NCBI GenBank assembly: GCA_963841445.1 | Contig: CAWJCP010000002.1 | Coordinates: forward strand, 806,001 to 870,000 | Origin: Mayfieldus sp963841445 | GTDB lineage: Bacteria; Actinomycetota; Thermoleophilia; Solirubrobacterales; 70-9 | Length of the DNA: 64,000 nt | Reading direction: 5' to 3' | In this document: piece after piece, positions 8,499-17,089 of the stretch | Position numbering within the stretch: the first letter of the stretch is position 1 | How the letters are laid out: every line of letters begins with the position of its first letter | Position numbers and translations under genes: made by a program | Notes under the pieces: model-generated | Database searches by the model: none | Told to the model about the DNA's origin: nothing | The model's input: only the letters and a program-made list of their open reading frames with translations

Positions 8499-9928
8499 CA
8501 GCCCTTGCCCCCGCTCTTCTTCTTGGTGTTCTGGCCCTCTGTCTTGGTCCCCTGGTTGCCGGGCGGGTTGCCGATCACGGTCCTGGACGCCTTGTAGGGC
8601 TCGTTGCCCGCCTCGCACTCACGCGGCTGCCCGGGAGAGGCGGTGTGCGGATAGGGGTTGTAGTGGAGGTGGTTGGCCACATCGGGGCCGTTCGCCGGCG
8701 CTCCGGCCGGCGAGCCGACGTTGTTGGGGCCGCTCGGCGGCGCCAGGACGATGAAGCGCTGCCAGGTGCCCACCCCGTCGCCGAGGCTGCTGATCGCAGC
8801 GCCGTTGCGCAGCAGCAGGGTTATGTAGTTGCAAACCGTTTGCGCCGGGGTCAGGTAGGCAAGCGTCGGGTCGAGGGCGTTGTTGGTCTGGCTGAGCAGC
8901 TGCAGGCCACCGATCACCCCTGGCGTCTCGCCGAAGTCGACCAGCGCCTGGGCGGTCGGCGCCAGCTCCGCGTTCAGCTCCGGGGACCTGCGCAGCACCG
9001 ATGGCCCATAGTGGGTCGCTTTGGCGAGCGCCGGCGCGGCGCGGATGAGAGCCTTCGAGCTGGGCAGCAGGTCGGCGAACAGGTCGCGGCTGTCAGCCAG
9101 GAAGGGTCGGATTCGAGGCAGCGTCGCGATCGCTGTGTCCTCGGCTTGCGGCGCCTTCGAGATGAACTGCTGGAGGTACGGCCGCGCGACCCGCGCCAGG
9201 GCGGTGAAGGTGACGTCGAGCGAGACGAACATGTGGGCCTGCGTCTCGGCCACAGGCGCGACCTCGGCGGCGCTCGCCTCCAGCGCGTGAAAGAAGCGGC
9301 CCAGCCCGGTCGAGCTCGAGGCGAGATTGCGCATCACCGGATCGACGCTTCGAAGCAGCTCCGGGAGCACGCCGATCGCGGCGTTTATGTCCGGGCCGCG
9401 CGCCGCGATCGCGGAGCCGAACTCCAGCTCGTTGCGCTGGATCGCCCGGCGCGTCGGGCTGTCGAACACGTTGAACACCTGGTCGATGTCGACGGTCTGC
9501 GGCCGCGCCGCGCTGAGTGCCATCGTGCTGCCCTCCGGAAGGCTCTTGCGATCGGACCCCGGGTGCACCTCCAGGAACTTCAACCCCAGCGCCGACTTCG
9601 CGCGAACCGCGACCGTGGTGTCGGCCGGAAGCGGGTCGACGCTCTTGTCGAGCTTCATGTTGACCTTCGCGGTCGCTGTGCCGTCCTTGTGCAGCACCGG
9701 CTCCACCGAGTCGACGGTGCCAACTCGGATCCCCCCCACCCGCACGTCGTTTCCCTTCACCAGCGAGGCAGCGTCCGGGACCTGGGCCGAGAGGCGGTAG
9801 GTGGGCACGAAGGGGAGCCCGGTGTTCGCGTTGTAGGCCAGAAAGACAGCGACGATCACGATCAGCACCGTGAGCGCCCCGACCAGGGTCGGGTCGGCGG
9901 CCAGCCTCTGCATGCGCCGTCCCCTCAT
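8498..9928 (-). CDS. Mce-family (MlaD-domain) protein, third gene of the mce operon
   Basis: 476 residues. The ATG at 9928 (MRGRRMQRLAADPTLVG) overlaps the previous stop as ATGA, so this start is preferred over the much longer open frame. Membrane helix about 14-32, then an MlaD domain with DVRVGGIRVGTVDSVEP and a helical C-terminal region, ending in a Lys/Gly/Gln-rich hydrophilic tail. Like its neighbours it should be anchored by its N-terminus and project outward. Ordinary member of the cluster. Confidence 0.9.
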   Translation of the reverse strand: MRGRRMQRLAADPTLVGALTVLIVIVAVFLAYNANTGLPFVPTYRLSAQVPDAASLVKGNDVRVGGIRVGTVDSVEPVLHKDGTATAKVNMKLDKSVDPLPADTTVAVRAKSALGLKFLEVHPGSDRKSLPEGSTMALSAARPQTVDIDQVFNVFDSPTRRAIQRNELEFGSAIAARGPDINAAIGVLPELLRSVDPVMRNLASSSTGLGRFFHALEASAAEVAPVAETQAHMFVSLDVTFTALARVARPYLQQFISKAPQAEDTAIATLPRIRPFLADSRDLFADLLPSSKALIRAAPALAKATHYGPSVLRRSPELNAELAPTAQALVDFGETPGVIGGLQLLSQTNNALDPTLAYLTPAQTVCNYITLLLRNGAAISSLGDGVGTWQRFIVLAPPSGPNNVGSPAGAPANGPDVANHLHYNPYPHTASPGQPRECEAGNEPYKASRTVIGNPPGNQGTKTEGQNTKKKSGGKG

Positions 9929-11415
9929 TGACCGAGCAGGTACTGGAGGACGTCGCGGGCGTTGCCCGAGTGGCCTCCGCCGTCGCTTTGCGTCGCCTGC
10001 TTTGCCTCCCGCAGGCGCGCCCTGTCGTTGCTTCTGGCCGTCCTTGGCGGCTTGCGGCCGCGCCTCTGGAGCGCCAGCAGCTTGCCCAGCTTCCCGAGGC
10101 TTGGGCTGCGCGCGACGCTTGACGCGCTGCCCTTCGCGGCCTTCCAGTTCGCCTTGCACTCCGCCGCCGCCTTCGCCGCGTAGTCGATGCAGTTGGTGGA
10201 GAGGAAGTTCTCGCGCAGCAGGTGGCCGTGCTGGTCGAAGCCGTTCGACCAGCCGGCGTTGTTGTAGAGGAACGTCATCAGGCGCTCAAAGCCCTTGCTG
10301 GTGCGCAGGCTCTTGAGCAGCTTGCCGAGGTTCTGAGACGGCCGCGACCCGGAGCGGGCGAGGTCGCGGAGGGTCGTGATCGCCGGGCGGTCGGCCTGGA
10401 CGAGCAGCGGGCCAGTCTGCTCGGCTGCGTCCCCGAGGCTCTGCAGCGAGATGTTGGAGGCGGTGGCGAACGGCGCCAGCTGCTTGGAAGCCGCGGCGAC
10501 CGAGGGCGCCGACCTGGCGAGGTTCGCGAACACCGGGCTGGCCTGGCGGCTGAACCCGCCCAGGTCGCGCATCGTCAGCCGCAGCTCACGAAGCGTGCGG
10601 GGGAACTTCTGCAGGCCCCGCTCGATGTCGGCGCGGCGCTCGGCCGAGGCCTCCGCAGTCTGCCCGGCGCTGTCGATGAAGCCGGACACGCGGGTGCGCT
10701 CGCGCGCCAGCGGCGCGAGGATCGCCTCCGAGTCGCTGTTCAGCTTCGCGAGCTGGTGGTTCTGGCTCGCGAGGATCCCCAGCACGCGGTCGAACTGGCG
10801 CAGCGCCGGGTCGGCGCGGCGGACGACCGCGGCGAGGTCCGGGCCGCGGGCCGCGAGGCCGGCGCCGAGGTCGTTGATGATCAGCCGGAAGCGGTCCGCG
10901 AACGGGAGCCTCTGGATGTTGTTGATCATGTCGAGGTCGACGGCCTTGCCGTTGTTCTCGATCGGAAGCAGATATTGGCCTGCCCCGGGCCGACCGTCGG
11001 GAATCTTGCGCAACGGCGGGGGCAGCGGCGAGCCGGGCGCCCGTGGCTGAGTCACTTGGCAGTCGACGTACTTCTCCCCGATCAGCGACTGCGGCCGGAT
11101 CAGGCAGGAGGCGTCGCGGCGAAAGTCGCGGAAGCCGGGGTCCGCGATGTTCATCACCACCACCGCCTTGCCGGGGATCGCGTGCGGCCCGCCCTGCAAG
11201 CTGGCGATCTCTCCCTTGCGCGTCACGTCCACCGAATCGATGCTTCCGACCTTGGCGCCGGCGACGCGGACGTCCTCGCCGGGGACGATGAAGCCGCCGT
11301 TGTCGAAGATCCCCCGGACCTCGTAGCTGCCGCCGCCGTTCGAGCTCCCGGTGCCAGCGACGGTCAGCGCCCCGGCTGCGAGCACGATCGCGATTGTCGC
11401 CAGGATCCGCCTCAT
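9925..11415 (-). CDS. Mce-family (MlaD-domain) protein, second gene of the mce operon
   Basis: 496 residues from the ATG at 11415 (MRRILATIAIVLAAGAL), which forms an ATGA overlap with the first gene. The N-terminal hydrophobic stretch (about 4-20) is short and could be a cleavable signal or an anchor. The MlaD domain shows DVRVAGAKVGSIDSVDV. The last 70 residues are very basic and rich in Arg, Lys and Ser, unlike the other five proteins. Function is inferred from family: subunit of a lipid-transport Mce complex. Confidence 0.88.
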   Translation of the reverse strand: MRRILATIAIVLAAGALTVAGTGSSNGGGSYEVRGIFDNGGFIVPGEDVRVAGAKVGSIDSVDVTRKGEIASLQGGPHAIPGKAVVVMNIADPGFRDFRRDASCLIRPQSLIGEKYVDCQVTQPRAPGSPLPPPLRKIPDGRPGAGQYLLPIENNGKAVDLDMINNIQRLPFADRFRLIINDLGAGLAARGPDLAAVVRRADPALRQFDRVLGILASQNHQLAKLNSDSEAILAPLARERTRVSGFIDSAGQTAEASAERRADIERGLQKFPRTLRELRLTMRDLGGFSRQASPVFANLARSAPSVAAASKQLAPFATASNISLQSLGDAAEQTGPLLVQADRPAITTLRDLARSGSRPSQNLGKLLKSLRTSKGFERLMTFLYNNAGWSNGFDQHGHLLRENFLSTNCIDYAAKAAAECKANWKAAKGSASSVARSPSLGKLGKLLALQRRGRKPPRTARSNDRARLREAKQATQSDGGGHSGNARDVLQYLLGQ

Positions 11416-12902
11416 GGCCCCGGCGGCACCTGGCTGGGATCGCATTCGGCGAGCCCCAGGTTGCCGTTGTCGAGGAACGGGTTCGAGCCCGGAATTTCTT
11501 GCGTGGCGCCGCCCGGGCAGCGGCGGTAGATCTGGAAGTCGAGGTTGTCGAACTGCTGGCTCGGCGGGATCGGCTTAAGCGTCCCGGCGAGGTTCTCGAA
11601 CAGGTCGGCGTTGGCGGGCTGGACGCGGGCGTAGTGGCCATTGGCGTCGTAGTAGGCGGTCACCTGGCCGAGCTTCGCGAAGGCGTTGAGGAGGTCGGGC
11701 GAGTAGGGACGCAGGAACTGGAAGGCTGGAACGGCCAGCCTGCTCGCGTTCGCCGCCTCCGGGAACGCCTCCGCCGCCCGCGGCTCCAGGATCGGCAGCG
11801 CGTGGATCGAGTCGCCGAGGTCGTTGTTGGCCCCGGGCAGCGTCACGACCTTGCGCAGGTCGGTGAAGACCGGGACCGCGCGGTGCAGGACCGGCTGGGC
11901 CCGGCGCAGGAACGGATCGAGGTCGCGAGTCGCGACCTTCGAGGTGTTGACCAGCGGGTCGAGGTCGTCGAGGGCGGCGCGCAGGTTGACGAAGGTCGTG
12001 TTCGCCTGCCGCAGGGTTCCGGGTAGGACCTGCAGCGTCCGGTCGAAGGCCTGGTTCTGGCTTGCGATCGCGCCCAGCGCCTGGTTGGAGTTGCTGATCA
12101 GCCCCGAGAGGTCGTTGCTGCGGTCCGCAACCGCGGTGAACACCCGCGAGGAGTTGACGATGAAGTCCGTGAGCACGCCCTGGTCGCGATCGAGCTCGCG
12201 CAGCAGCCGGTCGGTCGAGCGGAGGCCCGGCGCGAAGTACTTGTAGGTGCGGTTTGCCTGCTGTCCCTTGCCGACGTAGGTGGCGGCGAAACCCTGGATC
12301 ACCTGGCGCAGCGACTTGCGGGCCGGCCCGTTGAAGGTGTTGAAAAGCTGGTCGAGGTCGACCGGGGTCGTGGTCGAGGCGCCGGACAGCGTCGCGCCGT
12401 CCTCGAGCGCCGGTCGGTTGTCGGGGCCGGGAGTGATCGAGATGTAGTGGTTGGCTACCCCGGAGAGCGAGGTGGCGCGGATCACGGCGGTGGTTCCCTC
12501 GTGCAGCTGCTGGTCGGAGGTGATCGTCACCTCGGCCTGGTTGTCGCTGGTGAGGCTGATGTCGTCGACCGAGCCTTCCGGCGAGCCTCCGATCAGCACC
12601 TGGTTGCCCTTCACGAGCTGCCCGCCGGTCTGGAACAGCAGCTTGTACTTGTGGCCGCCCCCACCGCCCAGCAGCAGAACCGTGACCAGCAGCGCGACGG
12701 CGATCAGCGCGCCGACCGCGAGCAGCCGCGACGCCGCCGACCCGCGATCGCGGCGAAGCGCCCCACTACCGCTGTCCGGCGCCCCGCTATCGCTCTTCGA
12801 ACCGCCCTCTTCGGGCTCGGTTAGCTGGTTTTGCGATTTCGCCGGCGTCGATCCGTCCTTCAACCGGAGTCGCCGAGTCCTCCCACCCGACAACCTCTCC
12901 AC
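11412..12902 (-). CDS. Mce-family (MlaD-domain) protein, first gene of the mce operon
   Basis: 496 residues. A hydrophilic, charged N-terminal segment of about 58 residues (Ser/Asp/Gly-rich) precedes a membrane helix at about 60-78 and the MlaD domain (QVLIGGSPEGSVDDISL), followed by the helical Mce region. It is the first gene of six that overlap by 1 to 4 bases, so one transcript with coupled translation is likely, starting in the 12903-13190 gap shared with a divergent gene. In well-known mce operons two YrbE permease genes sit directly upstream; here they do not. Confidence 0.88.
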   Translation of the reverse strand: MERLSGGRTRRLRLKDGSTPAKSQNQLTEPEEGGSKSDSGAPDSGSGALRRDRGSAASRLLAVGALIAVALLVTVLLLGGGGGHKYKLLFQTGGQLVKGNQVLIGGSPEGSVDDISLTSDNQAEVTITSDQQLHEGTTAVIRATSLSGVANHYISITPGPDNRPALEDGATLSGASTTTPVDLDQLFNTFNGPARKSLRQVIQGFAATYVGKGQQANRTYKYFAPGLRSTDRLLRELDRDQGVLTDFIVNSSRVFTAVADRSNDLSGLISNSNQALGAIASQNQAFDRTLQVLPGTLRQANTTFVNLRAALDDLDPLVNTSKVATRDLDPFLRRAQPVLHRAVPVFTDLRKVVTLPGANNDLGDSIHALPILEPRAAEAFPEAANASRLAVPAFQFLRPYSPDLLNAFAKLGQVTAYYDANGHYARVQPANADLFENLAGTLKPIPPSQQFDNLDFQIYRRCPGGATQEIPGSNPFLDNGNLGLAECDPSQVPPGP

Positions 12903-13192
12903 TCCTACGGTCCGATCGTATCCCAGCGAAGCTCGATCACGATTGAAATTTGAGTAAGTGCAGAGCAGTCTTGCAACACACCGCTGACACCCTTAACGCC
13001 ATCTCAATGCCCGCCGTGCAGTCGTACTTCCTGAGGGTCGTTGACGGCTGCGCCGGAGAGGCTGTCGGCCGGACCGCGGGTTGCAGATCAGAGGATGGTG
13101 TGGGTTTGGGCTGGAAAGAGGCGACGCTTGCTGCGATGCTGTGTCGGGGTGTGAGTACCACCCTCGGTGGCGTTACCAGGGGCTCCCAGGAG

Positions 13193-14635
13193 GTGAGTCA
13201 GATAAAGCGAGATCGGTTTCAGCTGCGCGGGTCACGGCTCTTCGGCGCGATCGCCGCCGGAGCTCTGGCGGTTGCCCTGCTCGCCGCCCCGATTGCCGCG
13301 GCCGGCCCGCCTACCGGTGACCCGGTCAAGGACGGAGAGCTGAAGCTGAACCTGTCGCGCGGCTTCAAGAAGGTGCTGAAGCGCAACGGCGTGCATCTCG
13401 GGCCGCGCAAGCTCGCGATCCGGCCGAAGTCGAGCTACGTCAATCCGCGGACCGGCGCCCTGAGGCTGAGGCTGAAGGGCAAGCTGCGAGTGCGAGGGCA
13501 CGGCGCGCACGTCGTCGCCCGGCAGCTGATCGTGACATTCGAAAACCAGGGCGGGGTCCTCAGTGGCGGCCTGCGGGGAAAGATCCACAAGCGCCGGGTC
13601 GGGCTCTTCGGGCTCAGCGGCGGACCGCCCGGGACGGGGGTGACCCGGATCGGCTGGGGAGCCCAGGTCGAAGGGATCGGAGCAAGGATCAGCCGCCGTT
13701 TCGCGCTGAAGGTGAACCGCGAGCTGGGCCTGCATTCGCTGCCCGCCGGCCGGTCCGCCGGAGCCATCTCGGTCGCCGAGCAGCCGCAGACCCTGCAGGT
13801 GACCGGCGGCTACATGTTCGTCGACGTGCCGGCTACCTATCTGCCGCCCAGTCAGCTCATATACAGCGGGCAGGTCCAGGACGCGATTCTCGCCAAGCTG
13901 CCGGCGCATTGCGTCGGGCCGATCGTCAGCGTCCAGGTCATCCCGGGGCCGGATCCGGACGACCCGGCACGGCTGACGCAGGCGGGCCTGTTTGACGAGG
14001 TGCTCGGCTTCCCGCCGCAGACGCTCGCTGCGATCTTCCGCATCCCCGTGGTCGGCGGAACGGTGGGGCCGAATGGCAAGACGGGCTCGCTGCAGCTGAC
14101 CGGCGGAATCAAGGTTTCGAGCGGCGCCAGCGGCATCGACAAAATCCTCTTCGACCAGCAGGCCCAAGTTTATGGCCCTGACTGCGCGAAGGAACCGGTT
14201 GGCCCCGACACGTCGAGCACCGTCCTCGAGAGCACCTGGTTCCATCCGGGGGAACCGAACACCGGGCCCAACCTGACTTTGGGGAAGCTCAGCTACTACG
14301 TCACGGTCAGCGGTCAGAATCCGGGTTGCACGTTCGCCGACGGCGGCCCGCCGGGCTGCGGGCTCGGCGGCATCGGAGGGCCCGGCTTCAAGGGCCGCAC
14401 CGTCGCCCAGCTGTTCAACCTCGCGAATGCCACGATCAGCGCCGATCCTGATGCGGGCAAGGTCACGATCGGCAACGTCCTGCTCTACAACAACGGGCTC
14501 GCCGCGACCAGCTTCAACCAGATATTCGAGAGCGGCCCGCAGTTCCCGGACGGGGGCACCCCGCAGCATTCGCCGTCGGATTTCGCCTACGGGGACAAAT
14601 TCGGGATCGCGCGGTTCTACCTCAACACTCGCTAG
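13193..14635 (+). CDS. secreted beta-rich protein of unknown function
   Basis: About 480 residues. After the start region a classic Sec signal follows (basic segment, then LFGAIAAGALAVALLAAPIAAAG). The mature part is rich in Gly and beta-forming residues, with repeats of the type RLRLKGKLRVRGHGAHV. It vaguely resembles HtaA-type surface domains, but I cannot assign a family. The start is uncertain: a perfect Shine-Dalgarno AGGAGGTGA at 13188-13196 has no ATG behind it. A GTG at 13193 lies inside it and an in-frame ATA at 13202 lies at the usual distance; an ATG at 13136 lies upstream. Divergent from the mce operon. Confidence 0.7.
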   Translation: MSQIKRDRFQLRGSRLFGAIAAGALAVALLAAPIAAAGPPTGDPVKDGELKLNLSRGFKKVLKRNGVHLGPRKLAIRPKSSYVNPRTGALRLRLKGKLRVRGHGAHVVARQLIVTFENQGGVLSGGLRGKIHKRRVGLFGLSGGPPGTGVTRIGWGAQVEGIGARISRRFALKVNRELGLHSLPAGRSAGAISVAEQPQTLQVTGGYMFVDVPATYLPPSQLIYSGQVQDAILAKLPAHCVGPIVSVQVIPGPDPDDPARLTQAGLFDEVLGFPPQTLAAIFRIPVVGGTVGPNGKTGSLQLTGGIKVSSGASGIDKILFDQQAQVYGPDCAKEPVGPDTSSTVLESTWFHPGEPNTGPNLTLGKLSYYVTVSGQNPGCTFADGGPPGCGLGGIGGPGFKGRTVAQLFNLANATISADPDAGKVTIGNVLLYNNGLAATSFNQIFESGPQFPDGGTPQHSPSDFAYGDKFGIARFYLNTR

Positions 14636-14698
14636 CGGCCGGCAACGCCGTACCGTTTGAGTCCGTCGTCTTAGGCGTCAGTAAGGATGCGGTGCCAG

Positions 14699-15823
14699 AT
14701 GCGGACCGCGATCGTCTCCGACCTTCACCTCGGCGCCCTGGTCAACTCCGACCTCGCGCGCGATCCCGAGATCTGCGTGACCCTGCTCGAGGAGCTGGCC
14801 GGCGCCGACCGGGTCGTCCTGCTCGGCGACGTGCTCGAGCTTCGCGACCGCCCGGCCGGGGAGATCGTCAGGCAGGCGGCGCCGTTTCTAGAGCTGCTCG
14901 GCACCGCGGCAGGAAGCGACGGCGAGATCGTCTACGTGCCCGGCAATCACGACCACCGCCTCGCCGAGTCGCTGCTCGACCGCCACTCGCTTGGCGACCC
15001 CGCGAAGCTCGGGCTCCAGCAGCGCTTCGAGCCGACGACGGATCTCGCCGCCGAGATCGCCGAGCTGACCCGCCCGGCCCGCTTCAACCTCGCCTATCCC
15101 GGCCTCTGGCTGCGCGATGACGTCTGGGCCACCCACGGCCATTACCTCGACTGCCACATGGCGATCCCGACGATCGAGTGCCTCAGCGCCGCGGCGACGA
15201 TGCGCATGCTGGGCTCAATACCCCACCCGGCGGGCCCCGACGACTACGAGCGGGCAATCGCGCCTGTCTACGGCTTCAGCTGGGGATTCGCGCAGGCGCG
15301 GGGACCGCAGCGGATCGGTGGCCGTGCGCGTCCGAGCGCCTCGGCCTGGCGGCGTCTCAGCGGCGGTCGTCCCGGCGCCCGCAGCCGTTTCCTGGGCTCG
15401 GTCGCCTTTCCGGTCGTCGCGCACGGGGTCGGCCGGGCGCTTCAGCGGCGCTTCGACACCGACATCTCGGTCGAGAACATCTCCCGCGCCGGTCTGATCG
15501 CGATCCGAGAGACGCTGGGGCGGCTCGGCGTCGAAGCGGAGCACGTCGTCTTCGGCCACACCCACCGTCCCGGTCCGATCGGCAGCGATGACCATGCCGC
15601 CTGGCGGCTGCCCGGCGGATCGCAGCTGCACGGCACCGGCAGCTGGACCTACTCGCCCGGACTGTGCGGCCCGAGCTTCGAGCAGAGCATCTTCTGGCCC
15701 GGCACGGTCACTTGGCTCGAGGACGAAGGGCCGCCGCGGCGGCGCGAGCTGCTCCCCGATCGCAGCCACGCTGAGCTCGGTGAGGCGACGCGCCGCATCA
15801 AAGCCGCCGCCGCGCTCGCTTAG
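14699..15823 (+). CDS. calcineurin-like metallophosphoesterase
   Basis: 374 residues from the ATG at 14699 (MRTAIVSDLHLG); an in-frame ATG 12 bp upstream is possible. All metallophosphoesterase blocks are present in order: DLHLG (D-x-H), LLGDVLELRD (GD-x-x-E), VPGNHDH, THGHYLDC and a C-terminal FGHTHRPG. These bind two metal ions that activate water for phosphoester cleavage. The insert between the HGHY and GHTH blocks is large (residues about 155-285, Arg/Gly-rich), so it is not a plain LpxH or YfcE relative. The substrate is unknown. The gene runs into the 65-bp repeat array that separates it from the convergent hydrolase. Confidence 0.88.
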   Translation: MRTAIVSDLHLGALVNSDLARDPEICVTLLEELAGADRVVLLGDVLELRDRPAGEIVRQAAPFLELLGTAAGSDGEIVYVPGNHDHRLAESLLDRHSLGDPAKLGLQQRFEPTTDLAAEIAELTRPARFNLAYPGLWLRDDVWATHGHYLDCHMAIPTIECLSAAATMRMLGSIPHPAGPDDYERAIAPVYGFSWGFAQARGPQRIGGRARPSASAWRRLSGGRPGARSRFLGSVAFPVVAHGVGRALQRRFDTDISVENISRAGLIAIRETLGRLGVEAEHVVFGHTHRPGPIGSDDHAAWRLPGGSQLHGTGSWTYSPGLCGPSFEQSIFWPGTVTWLEDEGPPRRRELLPDRSHAELGEATRRIKAAAALA

Positions 15824-15830
15824 AACAATC

Positions 15831-16018
15831 TGCGGCGGCTTCGCCGCCTGACATGCCCCTGCCGGCGCCTAACGGCACCGGCCCAACACGGAAATTGCGG
15901 CGGCTTCGCCGCCTGACATGCCCCTGCCGGCGCCTAACGGCACCGGCCCAACACGGAAATTGCGGCGGCTTCGCCGCCTGACATGCCCCTGCCGGCGCCT
16001 AACGGCACCGGCCCAACA
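15831..16018. repeat. three tandem copies of a 65-bp double-hairpin unit
   Basis: Units begin at 15831, 15896 and 15961; the first two are 65 bp and essentially identical, the third stops after about 58 bp. Each unit holds two stem-loops: GGCGGC-TTC-GCCGCC, and a 9-bp stem GCCGGCGCC / GGCACCGGC with one mismatch around a TAAC loop. The array exactly fills the gap between two convergent genes (metallophosphoesterase stop 15823, hydrolase stop 16020). It may act as a bidirectional terminator or 3'-end stabiliser, or be a REP-like element. No reading frame crosses it convincingly. Confidence 0.9.
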
Positions 16019-16019
16019 G

Positions 16020-16898
16020 CTAGGGCAGCCAGTCCGCGATCAGCTTGCCGATCCGCTCCCCCGCGTCTTCCTGGAGGAAGTGCGATGCGCCCTCGATCGG
16101 CTGCGGCTTCGGGCGTCCGATCGCCTCGCAGAACCTCTCCCCGGTGCTCGGCGGGATGATCGGGTCGGAATCGGCCCAGAGAGTGAGCGCTGGACGGTCG
16201 TCGGCCTTCAGCGCCTGGAGGACCTTTTGCCCAGCCGCGGCGCCCGGCCCATCGGGCGTCGTCGGCAGCATCAGCGGGAAGGCTCGCGCCCCGGCCTTCG
16301 ACTCGATATCGGGATAGGGCGCCTCGTATCCCGCGATCACCTCGTCCCCGGGATCGTTGAGGCAGGCGCCGCGGACCAGGAACCCGACCGGCAGGTCCTC
16401 GGTTCGCTCGACGAAGTCGCGGAATGCCTTCCAGGCGTCGGTCATCTTCTGATGCCCGGTGAACAGCCCGGTGTCCATGATCACCAGGCGCGAGATGCGA
16501 TCCGGCTGCTCGACCGCGTGGCGCAGGCCGATCGGGCCACCCCAGTCGTGGACGACCACCGTGGCGTCGCGCAGGTCGAGGTCGGCCAGCAGCCCGGCGG
16601 TCATCTCGACGTGGCGGTCGTAGGAGTACCAGTCGATGTCGGTCGGCTTGTCGGAGCGTCCGAAGCCGGGAAGGTCGGGGGCGACGCAGCGGTAGCCCGC
16701 GTCTCGCACCGGCGGAATCACCTTGCGCCAGAGAAACGACCAGGTCGGCTCGCCGTGAAAGAAGACGACCGGGTCGCCCTCCCCTTCGTCCAGGTGCGCC
16801 AGACGCAGCCCGTCGACCTCTCGGTAATGGGGCTCGAACGGGAAGTCGGGCAGCCCCTCGAAACGCTGCTCCGGAGTCCGGGTCGCTTCTACGGCCAC
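16020..16898 (-). CDS. alpha/beta hydrolase, haloalkane dehalogenase-like
   Basis: 292 residues. The sequence follows the haloalkane dehalogenase pattern closely: HGEPTWSFLW at 48-57 (oxyanion and halide region of the DhlA-like subfamily), nucleophile in VHDWGG (D118, followed by W119 as halide-stabilising residue), acid in WADSDPIIPP (D245) and base in ASHFLQED (H273). In that family an aspartate attacks the carbon bearing the halogen and water releases the alcohol. Related epoxide or other hydrolases share the fold, so halide specificity is inferred from the HGEPTW and DW motifs. Single gene, convergent with the metallophosphoesterase. Confidence 0.82.
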   Translation of the reverse strand: MAVEATRTPEQRFEGLPDFPFEPHYREVDGLRLAHLDEGEGDPVVFFHGEPTWSFLWRKVIPPVRDAGYRCVAPDLPGFGRSDKPTDIDWYSYDRHVEMTAGLLADLDLRDATVVVHDWGGPIGLRHAVEQPDRISRLVIMDTGLFTGHQKMTDAWKAFRDFVERTEDLPVGFLVRGACLNDPGDEVIAGYEAPYPDIESKAGARAFPLMLPTTPDGPGAAAGQKVLQALKADDRPALTLWADSDPIIPPSTGERFCEAIGRPKPQPIEGASHFLQEDAGERIGKLIADWLP

Positions 16899-17089
16899 GC
16901 GCGGCTTATATCAGCGCCGCGGCCGAGCCCGACTTTCTGAGCGCCCCAGGGGCCGAGTCCGACTCTCCGGCCCCATGTCATCGAGAACCTCGTGCTCGGC
17001 GGGGAATGGCGTTGTTCCTTTCATCTTGCTTTCATCTTCAGTCCCGATTCTCATCAGCAGCGATTCGCAGTCTCCGGGGAGGCTCGAGC

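Noticed and set aside
8645..9931. 428-codon plus-strand reading frame opposite an mce gene
   Set aside because: Arg/Val/Gly/Asp-rich translation without domains, fully antisense to a clear Mce protein; a GC-bias shadow.
10222..11529. 435-codon plus-strand reading frame opposite an mce gene
   Set aside because: Antisense to a recognisable Mce protein, low-complexity composition, no ribosome site.
13232..14569. 445-codon minus-strand reading frame
   Set aside because: Antisense to the secreted protein that has a signal peptide and a strong Shine-Dalgarno; its own translation is Arg/Asp/Gly-biased.
15831..16018. 65-bp tandem repeat as a CRISPR array
   Set aside because: Copies abut directly with no unique spacers, the unit is too long, and no cas gene is nearby.
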